Below, in pieces: positions 16,672-24,655 of a stretch of 64,000 nt of DNA (the stretch's first letter is position 1; each line of letters opens with the position of its first letter). Source of the DNA: an uncultured Sphingorhabdus sp. (GTDB lineage: Bacteria > Pseudomonadota > Alphaproteobacteria > Sphingomonadales > Sphingomonadaceae); the NCBI GenBank assembly GCA_937873665.1, contig CALMYW010000202.1, positions 1-64,000 of the forward strand, written 5' to 3'. The translations under genes and the position numbers were made by a program. Below the pieces are notes generated by a model. The model did not search any database. It worked only from the letters and a program-made list of their open reading frames with translations, and had not been told where the DNA came from.

Positions 16672-18327
16672 TCACCCGCTCCGGAATGCATTGGTAATCG
16701 GATAGCGCCGGTCGCGGCCGAAATTGCGGCTGCCCAGCTTCACACCCGGCGGAGCCTGCCGTCTTTTATATTCGGCAATGTAGAGCAACCGCTCAATCCG
16801 TTCAACCACTGCGCGAGGGTGGCCACGGGCCGTTACCTCGTCGACAGACAGCTCCTGTTCGACGAGGCCCAATAGGATATCATCCAACACCGGATAATCG
16901 GGCAGGCTGTCACTGTCCTTTTGGTCGGGCCGCAACTCCGCACTGGGCGGGCGCGTGATGATCGCTTCGGGCATCACCGGCCCGTCGGGACCAAGGCCGA
17001 TGCGCGGCTTGTGCTTGTTGCGCCAGCGCGAGATGGCAAACACCGTCATTTTGTAGGCATCTTTGAGCGGGTTATAACCGCCCGCCATATCGCCATAGAT
17101 GGTGGCATAGCCCACGCTCATCTCGCTTTTGTTGCCAGTGGTCAGTAGCATGTGACCAAATTTGTTCGACAGCGCCATCAGCGTCACCCCGCGGATGCGC
17201 GACTGGACATTCTCCTCGGTGATGTCGACATCCTTGTCGGCAAAGCTGCCCGCGAGCATTTCGTCAAACGCCATGACCGCCGGATTGATCGGGATGGTAT
17301 CGAGGCGGCAGCCGATCATCTGCGCACATTCCCCAGCAAGGTCGAGGCTTAGCTGGCCGGTAAAGCGGCTGGGGAGCATCACACACCAGACGCGGTCCGG
17401 GCCCAAAGCGTCGGCGGCAATCGCCGCGCAGATCGCGCTGTCAATTCCGCCCGATAGCCCCAGCACTACGCCGGGAAAGCGGTTGCGATCCACATAGTCG
17501 CGCAGCGCCAGCACCATGGCCGAATAGATATCCGCGGGATGGTCTTCCCATTCGGCCAGTTCGCCGCCGTCGCAGACCCAGCCTTCAGCACTTCGCGTCC
17601 ATCGCGTGATGCGCAGATGCTCTTCCCAATCGGGCAGATGATGCGCGGCTTGCCCGTCGGCATTCAAAACGAAAGAGCAGCCGTCGAACACCAGCTCATC
17701 CTGCCCGCCGATACGGTTGAGGAATATCAGCGGCAGACCGGTTTCGGCGACGCGAGCAGCAAACACCTGTTCAAGCCGCCGGTCATCCTTGTCGATTTCA
17801 TAGGGGCTGCCATTGACTGAAATCAGCAGTTCAGCCCCTTGCGCCTTTAGGTGCGAGCAAACCGTGGGCAGCCAGCCATCCTCACAGATTGGCAGGCCCA
17901 ACTTGGCCCCGCGGAACTCTACCGGTTCCGGCAGAGGCCCCTGCGCGAAAATGCGTTTCTCATCGAAAGTGCCATAGTTAGGCAGCTCGTGCTTCTTGCG
18001 TACAGCCGCGACCTTGCCGCCATCGAGCAACGCAACAATATTGTAGAGACCATCCGCCTCCTTCAGTATCGATCCGACCAGCATCGCCGGACCACCATCG
18101 GTAGTCGCTGCCGCAAGCCGTTCCAGCTCCTGCGCAGCCGCCTTTTGGAATGCGGGTTTCAGCACAAGGTCTTCGGCGGGATAACCAATCAGCTGCTGCT
18201 CCGGAAACAGCACCAGGTCGACTGCCCCCGCCTTTGCCCGCCATTCGAGCATGGCATCGGCATTGCCTTTCAGGTCGCCCACGCGCTGGTTGAGCTGGGC
18301 CATGGCGATCGTAAGCTGCTGCGTCAT
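16672..18327 (-). CDS. nadE: Glutamine-dependent NAD+ synthetase
   Basis: This enzyme amidates nicotinic acid adenine dinucleotide in the last step of NAD synthesis, taking ammonia from glutamine. The 551 residues make an N-terminal nitrilase-type amidase domain (FPEQQLIGYPAEDL, and LPICEDGW with the nucleophile Cys) and a C-terminal ATP-dependent synthetase domain with the P-loop LGLSGGIDSA. The start MTQQLTIAMAQ at 18327 has an AGGAAA ribosome site. A 12-residue longer form from 18363 is less likely. Confidence 0.95.
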   Translation of the reverse strand: MTQQLTIAMAQLNQRVGDLKGNADAMLEWRAKAGAVDLVLFPEQQLIGYPAEDLVLKPAFQKAAAQELERLAAATTDGGPAMLVGSILKEADGLYNIVALLDGGKVAAVRKKHELPNYGTFDEKRIFAQGPLPEPVEFRGAKLGLPICEDGWLPTVCSHLKAQGAELLISVNGSPYEIDKDDRRLEQVFAARVAETGLPLIFLNRIGGQDELVFDGCSFVLNADGQAAHHLPDWEEHLRITRWTRSAEGWVCDGGELAEWEDHPADIYSAMVLALRDYVDRNRFPGVVLGLSGGIDSAICAAIAADALGPDRVWCVMLPSRFTGQLSLDLAGECAQMIGCRLDTIPINPAVMAFDEMLAGSFADKDVDITEENVQSRIRGVTLMALSNKFGHMLLTTGNKSEMSVGYATIYGDMAGGYNPLKDAYKMTVFAISRWRNKHKPRIGLGPDGPVMPEAIITRPPSAELRPDQKDSDSLPDYPVLDDILLGLVEQELSVDEVTARGHPRAVVERIERLLYIAEYKRRQAPPGVKLGSRNFGRDRRYPITNAFRSG

Positions 18328-18421
18328 AATTTCTTTCCTATTGTCCACAATCGAGGCGGGCAAGGCGATTGTCTAGGTGGGCTCGCTTCGTTAGGGGAAC
18401 AAACGAATCAATTCATATCCT

Positions 18422-18509
18422 CGTCACCCCCGCGAAGGCGGGGGTCCATCACCGAAGGCTGAAGTTTCAACGGCAGGTGATGGATTCCCGCCATTCGCGG
18501 GAATGGCGA
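18422..18509. repeat. Palindromic intergenic repeat, copy 2
   Basis: The left arm CGTCACCCCCGCGAAGGCGG and right arm TTCCCGCCATTCGCGGGAAT surround a GTTTCAACG-type AT-rich centre. The right arm has one extra A, which breaks perfect pairing. It ends 21 nt before the prs start. Confidence 0.85.
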
Positions 18510-18530
18510 ACTTGGGGACGGGGTGTAGAA

Positions 18531-19466
18531 ATGAAACTGATTACCGGCAATTCCAACCTTCCGCTCGCCAAGGGCATTGCCGAATATCTCGGCCTGCCGC
18601 TGACCGATGCCAGCGTCCGCCGCTTTGCCGACAACGAGATTTTCGTCGAGATTCACGAAAATGTCCGTGGCGAAGATATGTTCGTCATCCAGTCGACCAG
18701 CCATCCGGCGAACGACAATCTGATGGAATTGCTGATCATGATCGACGCACTGCGCCGTGCCTCGGCCAAGCGCATCACAGCGGTTCTGCCCTATTTCGGC
18801 TATGCCCGACAGGATCGGAAACCCGGTCCGCGCACACCGATTTCGGCCAAGCTGGTTGCCAATCTGATCACCGAAGCTGGCGCTGACCGCGTGCTGACCG
18901 TCGATCTGCACGCTGGCCAGATTCAGGGCTTCTTCGATATCCCGACCGATAATCTGTTTGCCGGACCGGTGATGAGCGCCGACATTCTCGAACGCCATGG
19001 CGATAAGCCGATCACCGTTGTCTCCCCCGACGTCGGCGGTGTAGTTCGCGCGCGGGGGCTCTCCAAGCGCATCAACGATGCCCCCCTCGCAATCGTCGAT
19101 AAACGCCGCGAGAAGGCGGGCGTTTCCGAAGTGATGAACATTATTGGTGACGTGAAGGACCGTTTCTGCATCCTGATAGACGACATCGCCGACAGCGCGG
19201 GCACGCTGTGCAATGCCGCCGATGCGCTCAAGGCGGCAGGGGCCTCTGACGTTGTCGCCTATATCACCCACGGCGTGCTGTCGGGCGAGGCTGTGAACCG
19301 CGTCAACGCATCAAGCTTGCGCAAGCTGGTGATCACCGATTCGATCATCGCCTCCGACGCCGCGCGCGACAGTGCCAAAATCCGCCAGCTGCCAATCGCG
19401 CCGCTGCTGGGCGAAGCCATCAAGCGCATTGCCGATGAAAGCAGCGTATCGAGCCTGTTTGATTAA
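18531..19466 (+). CDS. prs: Ribose-phosphate pyrophosphokinase
   Basis: This enzyme makes PRPP from ribose 5-phosphate and ATP for nucleotide, His and Trp synthesis. The 311 residues match family length. Visible are [10 protein letters not shown] near the N-terminus, the metal/ATP motif [18 protein letters not shown] at about 129-147 and the PRPP-binding loop [10 protein letters not shown] at about 215-224. The frame continues upstream through the repeat, but the ATG at 18531 gives the family's MKLITGNSN start. Its ribosome site would fall in GGGGACGGGG just after the repeat. Confidence 0.95.
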   Translation: MKLITGNSNLPLAKGIAEYLGLPLTDASVRRFADNEIFVEIHENVRGEDMFVIQSTSHPANDNLMELLIMIDALRRASAKRITAVLPYFGYARQDRKPGPRTPISAKLVANLITEAGADRVLTVDLHAGQIQGFFDIPTDNLFAGPVMSADILERHGDKPITVVSPDVGGVVRARGLSKRINDAPLAIVDKRREKAGVSEVMNIIGDVKDRFCILIDDIADSAGTLCNAADALKAAGASDVVAYITHGVLSGEAVNRVNASSLRKLVITDSIIASDAARDSAKIRQLPIAPLLGEAIKRIADESSVSSLFD

Positions 19467-19541
19467 GGCTGCTGCCGCTCCAACGCCCTGATATGCAAAG
19501 CCATGTTGCGCTTTGCTGAAAAGCAGGGCAGGGAAATTTAC

Positions 19542-20324
19542 ATGATTGGGGCAAGGGAGATTGAATTGGCGGGGCGACTCGCCGATGTGGCCGGGGGCGT
19601 GATACGCCCGTTTTTCCGCGCCAGCTTTGATCATGAAGCCAAGGCAGACTCCACACCAGTCACCGAAGCCGACCGCGCCGCCGAGGCAGCGATCCGCACG
19701 ATCCTCGATGTGGAATGTCCGACAGATGCCATCATCGGCGAAGAATATGGCGAGAAGCCGGGGACTTCTGGCCGAACATGGGTGATCGATCCGATCGACG
19801 GTACCATCAGTTTCATGGCCGGCCGACCGATTTTCGGTACGCTCATCGCCTTGCTGGAGGATGGCTGGCCGGTGCTTGGCTTGATCGACCAGTGCGTCAA
19901 CCGCGAACGCTGGATCGGCGTCACCGGGCAAGGCACGACTTTGAACGGCAAGCCGGTTTCGACCCGCGCCTGCCGTGAATTGGCGGCAGCCTCGCTGGCC
20001 ACAAGCGGCCCGCAATATTTCAGCCAGCATGATGGCGACCATTTCATGGCACTCGCCGCGCAGACCGCGCACAAACGAATGCTGTTTGGCGGCGACTGCT
20101 ACAATTACGCGCTGCTCGCATCGGGTCATATCGACATTGTGGTCGAATCCGGCCTCAAGCTGCACGACTTTGCCGCGCTGGTGCCGGTCGTTGAAGGCGC
20201 GGGCGGAATGATGTGCGACTGGAATGGCGAGATGTTGCACGCGGGCTCCGAAGGCCATGTCATCGCGCTGGGCGATCCGGCGCGGATGGAAGATGTTGTC
20301 GAGGCACTGGCGTGCAACCACTAA
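19542..20324 (+). CDS. hisN: Inositol monophosphatase family, probable histidinol-phosphatase
   Basis: This 260-residue metal-dependent phosphatase shows the family motifs in order: GEEYGEK (about 66-72), the metal motif WVIDPIDGT (about 78-86), and the C-terminal GGDCYNYALLASGHIDIVVE, in which the metal Asp is replaced in local context by LKLHDFAALVPVVEGAGG. HisN-type members close the histidine pathway in alphaproteobacteria. Inositol or other sugar phosphates are also possible. The ATG at 19542 with AGGGA upstream is preferred over 19503. It overlaps the next gene by 13 nt. Confidence 0.82.
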   Translation: MIGAREIELAGRLADVAGGVIRPFFRASFDHEAKADSTPVTEADRAAEAAIRTILDVECPTDAIIGEEYGEKPGTSGRTWVIDPIDGTISFMAGRPIFGTLIALLEDGWPVLGLIDQCVNRERWIGVTGQGTTLNGKPVSTRACRELAAASLATSGPQYFSQHDGDHFMALAAQTAHKRMLFGGDCYNYALLASGHIDIVVESGLKLHDFAALVPVVEGAGGMMCDWNGEMLHAGSEGHVIALGDPARMEDVVEALACNH

Positions 20325-21190
20325 GCTCTGTCGGCGATTATCGATTCATCCTGCCAGCGCCTGAGCTCAGACGCTATTTCAGCAGCTATTATTTCGTCGA
20401 GATCGCGACGCCTGGGGGCATTGAGCTGGACGATCTGCTATACCCTGAATGGGCCAGCGCACGCTTCATGCTGGAAGGGATGATCCCAGCCAGCATGGTG
20501 CCCGATCCGGTGGTGCCGGTGCCGCGCGCGTCGATGACCGGACCAACCGGGCGGGCCTGTCATGTGCGTTGCTCCTTTGCCCGTATGGCAGGCATTGGCA
20601 TCTTGCCATTGGGCTGGAACCGGTTTGTCGGTGAAAGTGCGCACCTTTACGCAGACGCCGTTTTCGATGTTGAAACCGAACCAGCGTTCGGGATTTTCGG
20701 CGCGATATGGCGGGACATCGCAGGATTGCGCGATCATCGCGAGATCGCGGATGTGTTTGACCGCCATTTGCTGGCCGCACTCGGACCTGAGGATGATCGG
20801 GAAGATGAGATAGAACGGGTGCACGCCGCTTTGGCCGATCCCGAGATTACCGATGTCGGGCAACTTGCGGAAAGGCTGGGGCTGAACAGCCAATATGTCG
20901 AGCGGCTGTGCCGCCGGATTTTCGGCTTCCCACCCAAAAGACTGCTTCGTCGTCAGCGATTTTTGCGTTCGTTGGCGCCGCGGATTTTCGATCCAGCGCT
21001 GAAATGGGTCAAGGTGCTCGACGCGAGTTATCACGATCAGGCACATTTCAGTCGCGATTTCCGCGACTTCATGGGCATGTCGCCAAGGGCCTTTCTCGAT
21101 ATGCCCCGCCCGATCAGCAAGGCGGCGCTAAGGGCGCGGGCCGAGGCGTTAGGCCAGCCACTGCAAGTATTGCAGGGCCCTACGGGTTAG
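20312..21190 (+). CDS. AraC-family regulator, first of a tandem pair
   Basis: The reading frame opens at 20213, but sequence similarity to the next gene begins only after the GTG at 20312, inside the hisN-like gene. This gives 292 residues. The N-terminal half is a sensor domain of unknown ligand (RYFSSYYFVEIATPGG, WASARFML). The C-terminal half is an AraC double helix-turn-helix, with YHDQAHFSRDFRDFMGMSPRAF matching the second motif. The next gene is a clear paralogue. No adjacent operon suggests the target. Confidence 0.85.
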   Translation: MQPLSSVGDYRFILPAPELRRYFSSYYFVEIATPGGIELDDLLYPEWASARFMLEGMIPASMVPDPVVPVPRASMTGPTGRACHVRCSFARMAGIGILPLGWNRFVGESAHLYADAVFDVETEPAFGIFGAIWRDIAGLRDHREIADVFDRHLLAALGPEDDREDEIERVHAALADPEITDVGQLAERLGLNSQYVERLCRRIFGFPPKRLLRRQRFLRSLAPRIFDPALKWVKVLDASYHDQAHFSRDFRDFMGMSPRAFLDMPRPISKAALRARAEALGQPLQVLQGPTG

Positions 21191-21250
21191 TCCCTGCTTG
21201 ACGCAGGGAAATCCTGCAGCAATGACAGTTTACATGCAGGGGATGGTAGA

Positions 21251-22153
21251 ATGACCGGGGCAGTCGGCTCCAGCCATACGCGATTTATCGCCCCGCATCC
21301 GCGCTTGCAGCCTTATCTGTCGGTCTATTATTTCACTGCGATTGACAGTCCCGATGGCGAGCCCGTGCGCGACTGGATGAACCCTGAATGGGCGAGCGTA
21401 CGCTTTCGCTATAGCGGCGACACGCTGGGCGGATTTGTCGGGCAAAAGCTGCGCGACATTCCGCCGGCGCATTTTGTCGGGCCGACCAGCCTTGCGGGGC
21501 CTTTTGCCGCGCAACATGCGCGGATTGCGAGCATTGGCTTCCTGCCAGTCGGGTGGAGCATGTTTATCGACGAGCCCGCTGATCTTTGGGCAGATCGGCT
21601 GGAAGATGCCTCGCTGGTCAAGACGCCAGTTGCTTTTGCCGACATGATGCAGGCAGCGGTATCGGCGCAAAATCTTGACGAAATGGCGGCTCGTTTCGAT
21701 GCCATATTGCTCGACGCTCTGGATAACCGGCCGCTGATTGATGCTGCCACTGAACAGCGGGTGCGCGCGGCACATGCAGCGCTGATGGATCCCGAAATCG
21801 CCTCGGTCGGCCAGTTGGCGGAGCGGTTGCAGCTCTCCATCGCCCAGTTGCAGCGCTTCTCTCTGCGCATATTCGGCTTTTCGCCCAAATTGCTGCTGCG
21901 GCGGCAGCGCTTTGTGCGGACCTTGGCGGTGATTATGCGCGATCCAGACAGCAACTGGTCCGAGGCGCTGGACATGCTCTATTATGACCAGGCGCATTTC
22001 AACCGCGATTTCCGCCAGTTCTTCAAGATGAGCCCGCGTGAATACCGGCAGCATCCGCATCCGATTATCGGCGCGGCATCGCGAGCGCGGATGGCCGCGC
22101 TGGGTGATCCGCTGCAAGCGTTGCAAAAGCCTGGCGCGGGCAACGGGCATTGA
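21251..22153 (+). CDS. AraC-family regulator, second of a tandem pair
   Basis: This 300-residue paralogue of the previous gene shares the layout PHPRLQPYLSVYYF, then PEWASVRFRYSG, then the DNA-binding part with YYDQAHFNRDFRQFFKMSPREY. Both end in a RARxxALGxPLQxLQ tail, which supports a tandem duplication. About 60 nt separates the two genes. The ligand and target are unknown. Confidence 0.85.
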   Translation: MTGAVGSSHTRFIAPHPRLQPYLSVYYFTAIDSPDGEPVRDWMNPEWASVRFRYSGDTLGGFVGQKLRDIPPAHFVGPTSLAGPFAAQHARIASIGFLPVGWSMFIDEPADLWADRLEDASLVKTPVAFADMMQAAVSAQNLDEMAARFDAILLDALDNRPLIDAATEQRVRAAHAALMDPEIASVGQLAERLQLSIAQLQRFSLRIFGFSPKLLLRRQRFVRTLAVIMRDPDSNWSEALDMLYYDQAHFNRDFRQFFKMSPREYRQHPHPIIGAASRARMAALGDPLQALQKPGAGNGH

Positions 22154-22277
22154 ATCGGCCTTCGCGCTTGCATTTCCGCGCGAATCCCGCTAGGCGCGCG
22201 CCTTCCGAATGAGCAGGCTGGCTAAAAGGGCTGCCATGTTTGCTCGATACGGACTCTCTTGGAGAGGTGCGGCACCA

Positions 22278-22342
22278 GCCCACTCCCCCACCCGGCCACC
22301 CAAACAGGGTATCGTCATGGGTGGCCGGGTGGGGGAGTGGGC
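22278..22342. repeat. Perfect 25-bp inverted repeat in the rpmI leader
   Basis: The arms at 22278-22302 and 22318-22342 are perfect complements, rich in C on the left and G on the right, around a 15-nt loop. Weaker pairing (CACC/GGTA region) extends the stem outward. The stem ends 21 nt before the rpmI ribosome site. It may be a mobile palindromic element or a regulatory hairpin of the L35/L20 leader. Confidence 0.85.
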
Positions 22343-22376
22343 CGGTACCGCCTCCATGCAAACAAAGGAGACCAAA

Positions 22377-22580
22377 ATGCCCAAGTTGAAGACCAAGAGC
22401 GGCGTCAAAAAGCGCTTCAAGCTCACCGCCACAGGCAAGGTAAAGCACGGCGTAGCCGGCAAGCGCCACCGCCTGATCAGCCACAGCGGCAAATATATTC
22501 GTCAGAACCGCGGCACCGACGTGCTCAGCGATTCGGATGCGGGTCACATTCGCCAATGGGCGCCGTACGGCTTGAAATAA
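22377..22580 (+). CDS. rpmI: 50S ribosomal protein L35
   Basis: The 67 residues begin [15 protein letters not shown] with the family motif [16 protein letters not shown]. The frame opens much earlier, at 22209, but AAAGGAG at 22364-22370 fixes the ATG at 22377. It is paired with rplT 13 nt downstream. infC, which often precedes rpmI, is not here. A large hairpin lies in the leader. Confidence 0.96.
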   Translation: MPKLKTKSGVKKRFKLTATGKVKHGVAGKRHRLISHSGKYIRQNRGTDVLSDSDAGHIRQWAPYGLK

Positions 22581-22593
22581 GGAGCGCTGAGAT

Positions 22594-22959
22594 ATGGCAC
22601 GCGTCAAACGGGGTGTAACCACCCGCGCCAAGCACAAGAACATCTTGGAGCAGGCAAAAGGCTATTATGGCCGCCGCAAGAATACCATCCGCATCGCACG
22701 TCAGGCTGTCGAAAAGGCCGGCCAATATGCGTATCGCGACCGCAAGGTAAACAAGCGCAATTTCCGCGCTTTGTGGATCCAGCGCATCAACGCCGCTGTC
22801 CGCGCCGAAGGCTTGACCTATGGCGTGTTCATGCACGGCCTGAAGCTGGCTGGCGTCGAACTCGACCGCAAGACGCTTGCCGATCTTGCGATGAACGAGT
22901 CGGCTGTGTTTAGCGCCATAGTTGCGCAGGCGAAGGCAGCGCTGCCGAAAGCAGCATAA
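22594..22959 (+). CDS. rplT: 50S ribosomal protein L20
   Basis: The 121 residues begin [24 protein letters not shown], the conserved L20 opening, then [22 protein letters not shown]20 binds 23S early in assembly and, in several bacteria, its own mRNA leader. In this lineage rpmI-rplT is normally followed by pheST. Here a GIY-YIG gene and two repeats lie between. Confidence 0.97.
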   Translation: MARVKRGVTTRAKHKNILEQAKGYYGRRKNTIRIARQAVEKAGQYAYRDRKVNKRNFRALWIQRINAAVRAEGLTYGVFMHGLKLAGVELDRKTLADLAMNESAVFSAIVAQAKAALPKAA

Positions 22960-23048
22960 GCTACCATTTCGAATAATGCGCAAATGGGCGTGGGCGGCAC
23001 TTGCCGTTCGCGCCCATTTGCTTATGAGTTTTCTGGTTTCTTTTTCTT

Positions 23049-23134
23049 CGTCATTCCCGCGAAGGCGGGAATCCATCACCGGAAGGTGAAATTTACACGG
23101 CGGGTGATGGACCCCCGCCTTCGCGGGGGTGACG
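23049..23134. repeat. Palindromic intergenic repeat, copy 3
   Basis: The left arm CGTCATTCCCGCGAAGGCGG and right arm CCCGCCTTCGCGGGGGTGAC surround AATTTACACG. Its right end touches the start of the GIY-YIG gene. Confidence 0.9.
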
Positions 23135-23138
23135 AGCA

Positions 23139-23465
23139 TTGGCCAGAGATTGGACAGCCTTCCAGCCGACGGTTTACATCATGGCAAACCGAAAGCAGGG
23201 AGCGCTCTACACGGGAGTCACTTCAAATCTGATGGATCGGGTGAGGCAACATCGAGACGAGATTTTTGAAGGCCATAGCAAACGGGTGCAGGCGAAACTG
23301 CTGGTCTGGTATGAACAGCATGAAATGATGGAAACGGCCATTTTGAGGGAAAAGCGGATCAAGAATTGGAACAGACAATGGCGGATAAATTTGATCGAGG
23401 CTGAAAATCCGGATTGGAAGGATTTGGCGGTTGATTTTGGATTTCCACCTTTGTGGTCGGTTTAG
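23139..23465 (+). CDS. GIY-YIG nuclease-domain protein
   Basis: The 108 residues hold one GIY-YIG domain. TVYIMANRKQGALYTGVTSNL gives the YIM...YTG pair, RVRQHR carries the catalytic-type Arg, and AILREKRIKNWNR the usual Glu-containing helix. Such small proteins (YhbQ/UPF0213-like) are predicted endonucleases of uncertain role. The start is taken as TTG at 23139, because an ATG at 23181 would lose the first strand of the fold. It is bracketed by palindromic repeat copies 3 and 4 and interrupts the rplT-pheS pair, which suggests insertion as a unit. Confidence 0.85.
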   Translation: MARDWTAFQPTVYIMANRKQGALYTGVTSNLMDRVRQHRDEIFEGHSKRVQAKLLVWYEQHEMMETAILREKRIKNWNRQWRINLIEAENPDWKDLAVDFGFPPLWSV

Positions 23466-23484
23466 AACTAATATTGCCCTCTAC

Positions 23485-23570
23485 CGTCACCCCTGCGCAG
23501 GCGGGGGCCATCACCAGAGGGGTAAAATTAATCGGCGGGTGATGGATTCCCGCCTTCGCGGGAATGACGA
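23485..23570. repeat. Palindromic intergenic repeat, copy 4
   Basis: The left arm CGTCACCCCTGCGCAGGCGG (diverged) and right arm TTCCCGCCTTCGCGGGAATG surround AAATTAATCGGC. The right end lies 2 nt before the preferred pheS start and supplies its GGGAA. Confidence 0.88.
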
Positions 23571-23572
23571 AA

Positions 23573-24655
23573 ATGAGTGACATTGAGAGTCTGAAAACCA
23601 GCTTGTTGGCCGCCATCGAAGCGGCAGACACGCCCGACGCGCTTGAGGCCGTCCGCATTGACGCGCTTGGCAAGCAGGGCAGCGTTTCGGCGCTGCTCAA
23701 ATCACTGGGGCAGATGTCACCCGAGGAACGGCAAGTGCAGGGACCGATGATTAACGGTCTGCGCGAAGCGGTGACCAATGGCATCGCCGCCAAAAAGGCT
23801 GCGCTGGAAACCGCAATCCTCAATCAACGCCTCGCTACCGAACGGCTGGACATGACACTCCCCGCGCCCGAAGCGCCGCGCGGCACCGTGCATCCGGTCA
23901 GCCAAGTGATGGACGAACTCGCCGAAATCTTCGCTGACATGGGCTTCGCTGTCGCCGAGGGTCCGGAAATCGAGGACGACTGGCACAATTTCAGCGCGCT
24001 CAACATTCCCGAAACGCATCCCGCTCGTGCGATGCACGATACTTTCTATTTCCCGGACCAGATGGCGCAAGACGGGAAAAAGATGCTGCTGCGTACGCAT
24101 ACTTCGCCGGTGCAGATCCGCACGATGACAAGCCAAGAACCGCCGATCCGCATCATCGCGCCGGGCCGGGTGTATCGCAGCGACAGCGACGCGACGCACA
24201 CGCCGATGTTCCACCAGATCGAAGGGCTGGTCATCGACAAGGGCATCCATCTGGGGCATCTCAAATGGACCCTCGAAACCTTCCTCAAGGCGTTTTTCGA
24301 GCGCGACGATGTCGTGCTGCGCCTGCGCCCCAGCTATTTTCCCTTCACCGAACCCTCGGTCGAGGTCGATGTCGGCTATTCGGTGGTCAAGGGAAAACGC
24401 GTGATTGGCGGCAGTGAAGGCTGGATGGAAGTGCTGGGCAGCGGCATGGTCCATCGCAAGGTGATCGAAGCTTGCGGGCTCGATCCCGATGTGTGGCAGG
24501 GCTTTGCCTTCGGTACGGGTGTCGACCGCTTGGCGATGCTCAAATATGGCATGGACGATTTGCGCGCCTTCTTCGATGGCGATAATCGTTGGCTCCAGCA
24601 TTACGGGTTCAACGCGCTTGATGTGCCCACGCTCAGCGGGGGAGTAGGCGCATGA
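23573..24655 (+). CDS. pheS: Phenylalanyl-tRNA synthetase alpha chain
   Basis: This is the catalytic chain of the alpha2-beta2 enzyme. At 360 residues it has normal length. It has an N-terminal coiled coil and the class II core, with [12 protein letters not shown], motif 2 [20 protein letters not shown] and the motif 3 region [21 protein letters not shown] at 23573 is preferred, although an ATG at 23564 is in frame three codons earlier. Repeat copy 4 reaches up to this start, so GGGAA in the repeat arm is the only visible ribosome site. The stop overlaps pheT by 4 nt. Confidence 0.95.
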   Translation: MSDIESLKTSLLAAIEAADTPDALEAVRIDALGKQGSVSALLKSLGQMSPEERQVQGPMINGLREAVTNGIAAKKAALETAILNQRLATERLDMTLPAPEAPRGTVHPVSQVMDELAEIFADMGFAVAEGPEIEDDWHNFSALNIPETHPARAMHDTFYFPDQMAQDGKKMLLRTHTSPVQIRTMTSQEPPIRIIAPGRVYRSDSDATHTPMFHQIEGLVIDKGIHLGHLKWTLETFLKAFFERDDVVLRLRPSYFPFTEPSVEVDVGYSVVKGKRVIGGSEGWMEVLGSGMVHRKVIEACGLDPDVWQGFAFGTGVDRLAMLKYGMDDLRAFFDGDNRWLQHYGFNALDVPTLSGGVGA

